DNA from: Adiantum capillus-veneris
Taxonomy: Eukaryota; Streptophyta; Polypodiopsida; Polypodiales; Pteridaceae
Assembly: GCA_014529385.2 (NCBI GenBank)
Contig: CM043947.1
Coordinates: 125,805,891-125,869,890, forward strand
Direction of reading: 5' to 3'
DNA length: 64,000 nt
Of the stretch, positions 60,981-64,000 are shown piece after piece. Each line of letters begins with the position of its first letter. Position 1 is the first letter of the stretch. Below the pieces are notes generated by a model. The model searched no databases, had not been told where the DNA came from, and worked only from the letters and a program-made list of their open reading frames with translations. The translations under genes and the position numbers were made by a program.

Positions 60981-62321
60981 ATGGCCAACTCTACTTCGCA
61001 AAGGCGGCCAAAGAATGAGGTCACATCACTTGCATGCCACAACACTAGAGGTGTAGATGATGAGTGGGTGCCACAAGAGTTCACCAAAGGTGCTTGGGTA
61101 TACATGCAACCATCTGCTATTGGCTCTCATCGTGTGCGGAATCGTGCAAACTTGGATCTTCATTGGAAAGGAAAGCTCCTTGGCTTCAAGAACCGCAAAG
61201 ACAAGGGGACCGTAGCCATTGTGCAACATGTTTTCTCAATGTCAACCATGCATTTGCAACAACCACCTCGATTTCCAACACATTGTAAGTACATGTTTTG
61301 AGAATACAAAGCTAGGTGTGAAATCACAGTGTAATGTTATTATGGATTCATACTTAAGATTTGTCATGCATTTATAGTCATATTTCCATCCATGTTGGTG
61401 GAGGAGCAGCCACTACATAGTCTCTCCGGCACATTCAATGCTATACATGCGGATATTGGAGCAATAATGTTCCCACATCTTTGTCCAACCAAACTGGTTC
61501 AAAGAAGGATTTTATTCTATTCTCACTCCTATATTGTCCCTACTTCTACACAAACGTTTGGAACGCTTGAACCCATCAAAGTAACTTCCTTATTAAGTAT
61601 GGAGTGGCCGGTGCCAGATTTGTGGTCGGTAGCATCTTTCAAGCAAAAGATGATAATGGATGTCCAAAACTCTTTGAAATACTCTAAAGCTTCTAGGTGT
61701 GTGGGCTTGAGTTGGTGTTTGCCTATTCATTGTTTTGTGCACATTTTTAAAGAGTTTGGAATTGTGGAGACTACCACAATGCTTGTATGTAAAGATGCGC
61801 ATTACGAGGAATTAGGAAGGCTTTTATAAGAGGACTGGGGTTTTGTGGAGGGCATGCACAATGGGGACCGGTACCGTTGCAAGGTTGGAGCTTCAGGTAT
61901 TGGAATGCGCTATTTGAAATCCCGCACATCCTTGTACATACGATTTCACTATGATCGTTGGATGTGCAAGCTTGGAGTGTGGACTCCCTTACAGAGTGTA
62001 GACGGCGCTATTGCAAGCTTTGACATTGTAGTGAAGATGCCCAACGATGCTTTGGAGGCAGTCCAAGTGAACAAGCATTGGACTCTCAATAATGTTCGTG
62101 AACATTTGGTTATTATGGGTTTTGAGGACCTTCAACAAGCACAATTTCGTTTACAAGGTCACAAGGTGAGAATCCTTCCACCACATTTTCAATACATCAT
62201 GGTTTGTCGATCATTGGATGCTTATTGTAATGAATGTCCGCAGATTGGGAAGAGAATGGAAGACAAATTGAAGGTCGAGGAGGACTGGGGGATGGATGGA
62301 ACTATGCTATCGATCTTATAA
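60981..62321 (+). pseudogene. Unknown spliced gene 1, one in-frame TAA
   Basis: ATG at 60981 (context ACCATGG) opens exon 1 (to 61284). An intron of 93 bp, GTAAGT...TTTATAG (61285-61377), can be removed in phase, and exon 2 runs 61378-62321. One in-frame TAA at 61827 (LL-stop-EDWGF, probably CAA before) interrupts an otherwise continuous protein of about 415 residues. Exon 1 has TKGAWVYMQPSAIGS and LDLHWKGKLLGFKNRKDKGT, loosely like a BAH- or Tudor-type beta domain. Exon 2 ends with FDIVVKMPNDALEAVQVN and FRLQGHKVRILPP, loosely like a ubiquitin-like fold. Both likenesses are weak guesses and I do not recognise the family. The neighbour at 62568 has a similar one-short-intron design as far as visible. 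Confidence 0.6.
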
Positions 62322-62366
62322 CTTTGTAACTCTTGCAATTTTCAAATTGATCCCCGCTGTAATCAA

Positions 62367-62390
62367 CATGATTTGCTTCGACAAATCATG
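62367..62390. other. Perfect 9-bp hairpin downstream of gene 1
   Basis: CATGATTTG, a 6-nt loop (CTTCGA), then CAAATCATG, 46 bp after the stop of gene 1. It could be a 3' UTR stem-loop. No CTRR end follows, so a Helitron terminus is not supported. Confidence 0.6.
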
Positions 62391-62477
62391 CCTTTGAATA
62401 TATTTTTTTGCATTGGGATGAGAAATCATTTTTTGGTGAAAGTGCCTTTTTTTTTAACGTCTTAAAAAGAGGGTCCA

Positions 62478-62486
62478 TTATAAAAG
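62478..62486 (+). promoter_or_regulatory. TATA box of unknown gene 2
   Basis: TTATAAAAG lies 90 bp before the chosen start at 62568, giving an expected 5' UTR of about 55-60 nt. Confidence 0.6.
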
Positions 62487-62567
62487 GGGGGCCACCTAAC
62501 TCATTCACTATTTTCACTTTTGCAACTCTTGAGCTCCTCCACTCTCTGTCTACACCCCAGGCTAGAC

Positions 62568-64000
62568 ATGGATGCTTCCACAGCCTCTGCATCTGCAGCC
62601 ACATCCACCCCTTTGTCACGCTTCATCCTCTTCCTAGAGGACACCAAATACAAAGGGAAGTTGGACCTCCACACCTTTTTTACTCGTCTCCCTGACCTTG
62701 ATGCCACAGTTTCCCTTCACATGGATGCATTTGCCGAGATTTTTGCGTTCATGGAGGAGCACATCATAAAATATTCTGTATCTATCCCCCCACATGTAGG
62801 GATCTGGGTGCCTTGCGATCTTTTGCGCTATATACACAAAGGTGATCGCCCATTCTCTAAGCGGTTGCAACGATTCCAAGAAACTGCAACCGATGCAGGC
62901 CATTACTTGGACGAGCAAGCCCCAGGGGTGTCAGCGTTCAAGAAGCTCAAGTTGGGGGTGGAGTACCTTTCTCGGCTCGCAACATTTATCTTCTTGGTGA
63001 ACGAGGAACGTGATTTAGAGGAGCTTCGCTTACCACACCTTCAGGTTGGGTCCTTTATCAAGGACACCAAGGAGCAGCAGGTTATCCCCATGAACCCTGC
63101 AGCGGAAGGAAAGGCACACCGGCTCGAGTACCCTAGGGGTCTTGAGGAACTGGTTGAGAAATCCATAGTTGCGGCTGGCCCTAGTGATACTCCAGTGCCA
63201 CTACCACTGATGGATGTGGCTATCCCAGAGGTAGAAATCAGCCGCTTCTCCTCAGTGTTAGTGGATGGGGAGGAGTATGTGTTCCTGCATGATTTGGAGA
63301 AAGCATTTGGTTTACGCATGGATGAATGCTTGAGCGTGCTATGCAACAACACCAAATGTCCCTTAGACAATACGCCAGATGCCCTAGAAAGCAAGCTCTT
63401 GCCAGATGGGGATTCTGTTGCTGACACTATTGTAGTTGTATGTGTGGATGTCCTTGCAGCAGAGCAGTTGCACGTGGCTGATGAAGAATTCCAAGCCACG
63501 TAAGCCAACGTTGAGGCTGCTAGGATGCCTATGCCATTATGCAACCTCCCATCTGATGATCCAAAGGTCGTATCTGTTGTGCATGGGAGCATTGACTTGG
63601 ATGCAAAGGGCAACAGGGAGGAGGACGACAAGGAGCACGAGGTAAACTGTATCCTAAATTTCATGTTGCTATTTTATCCTTCATTGTCTTTTTTCTCAAC
63701 CTTCATCGGTTTATGACAGGATGTCGTGGAGGTTGATGATTTTGCTGCAAGGACGGGTGGCAAGCGGACGGGCTTTGGACCTCAAGCTTCCCTTGCGCAT
63801 TACCTAGGACAACTCCCCCCTGGCGATGTGGCCATTATCCATAATGAATTTACTCCCCAAGCCCATTTTATGACTTGGTCATTAAAAGCTTTGAGCAAGT
63901 TTTTGTGTTTGAGCACCATTGCTCAAATTGCGCATCAAGTGTTCCTAGTGCGTAGATCCCTTGTATGCACAACGTTTCGCACTGGCTTTTGTGGTAAAGT
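62568..64000 (+). pseudogene. Unknown spliced gene 2, partial, one in-frame TAA
   Basis: The start is placed at ATG 62568 (MDASTAS...), because the TATA box at 62478 fits it better than the Met at 62520. Exon 1 runs to 63641. An intron of 78 bp (GTAAAC...GACAG, 63642-63719) in phase 0 joins it to exon 2, which runs off the window open. A TAA at 63501 (QAT-stop-ANVEA, probably CAA) is the only break. The visible protein is about 450 residues with LDLHTFFTRLPDLDATVSLH, GDRPFSKRLQRFQETATD, VDGEEYVFLHDLEKAFGL and FGPQASLAHYLGQLPPGD. No known family is recognised and no membrane segment is evident. Codon use looks ordinary. It may be a pseudogene or a gene with a single lesion. Confidence 0.6.

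Noticed and set aside
61827-63503. Alternative genetic code or stop readthrough to explain single TAA codons in the two unknown genes
   Set aside because: Other frames use TAA as normal ends, stops of all three kinds occur in relics, and C-to-T decay explains them more simply.

Overview
The window looks like land-plant nuclear DNA from a large, repeat-rich genome. It holds nested Ty3 and Copia LTR retrotransposons in every state of decay, L1-type LINE scraps, long GA, CA and G/C tracts, short introns with GT...AG ends, plant-style TATA boxes and a fragment related to the PEBP (FT/TFL1/MFT) family. Chromodomain-bearing and dual-RNase-H Ty3 elements together are typical of plants. The species cannot be named from the sequence; a fern, lycophyte or gymnosperm seems as possible as an angiosperm.

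Layout. (1) 1-8349, minus strand: a young, nearly intact Ty3 element of Tat/Ogre type, with 3' LTR end, PPT, 1488-codon pol, gag, two related small leader ORFs, PBS and a 2.1-kb 5' LTR. (2) 8350-18773, plus strand: a decayed chromodomain Ty3 element whose 5' end (Asp-type PBS) and 3' end (LTR of a Met-primed family, called LTR-B here) do not match. A 720-bp solo LTR with perfect 5-bp target-site duplication sits in its integrase. (3) 18774-22640: an L1 ORF1 scrap, then a minus-strand gag with PBS and LTR-B, cut at an 81-nt poly-C tract. (4) 23300-28805: gag relics of a second Ty3 family (family C) followed by a dead Copia pol. (5) 28806-34224: mostly non-coding, with an L1 RT scrap and the first copy of a 2.56-kb duplicated segment carrying a truncated PEBP reading frame. 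(6) 34225-36960: Copia 5' LTR, PBS and gag, cut by an LTR-B. (7) 37162-46876: the main family C element, with an unusual domain order: two integrase-type zinc modules and a second retropepsin-like domain after integrase. (8) 46877-54303: non-coding DNA, a degenerate ~283-bp tandem array marked by a palindrome, and a long coiled-coil ORF ending at a GA tract. (9) 54915-57640: an internally deleted minus-strand LTR-B element. (10) 57645-60210: second copy of the PEBP segment. (11) 60211-64000: two adjacent plus-strand spliced genes of unknown family, each with one short intron and one in-frame TAA.

Most premature stops fit C-to-T change at Gln (CAA/CAG), Arg (CGA) or Trp codons, as expected from deamination of methylated cytosine in silenced DNA. 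Apart from the last two genes and the PEBP pieces, everything coding is retroelement-derived. All similarity calls come from reading motifs by eye; no alignment or database search was run.
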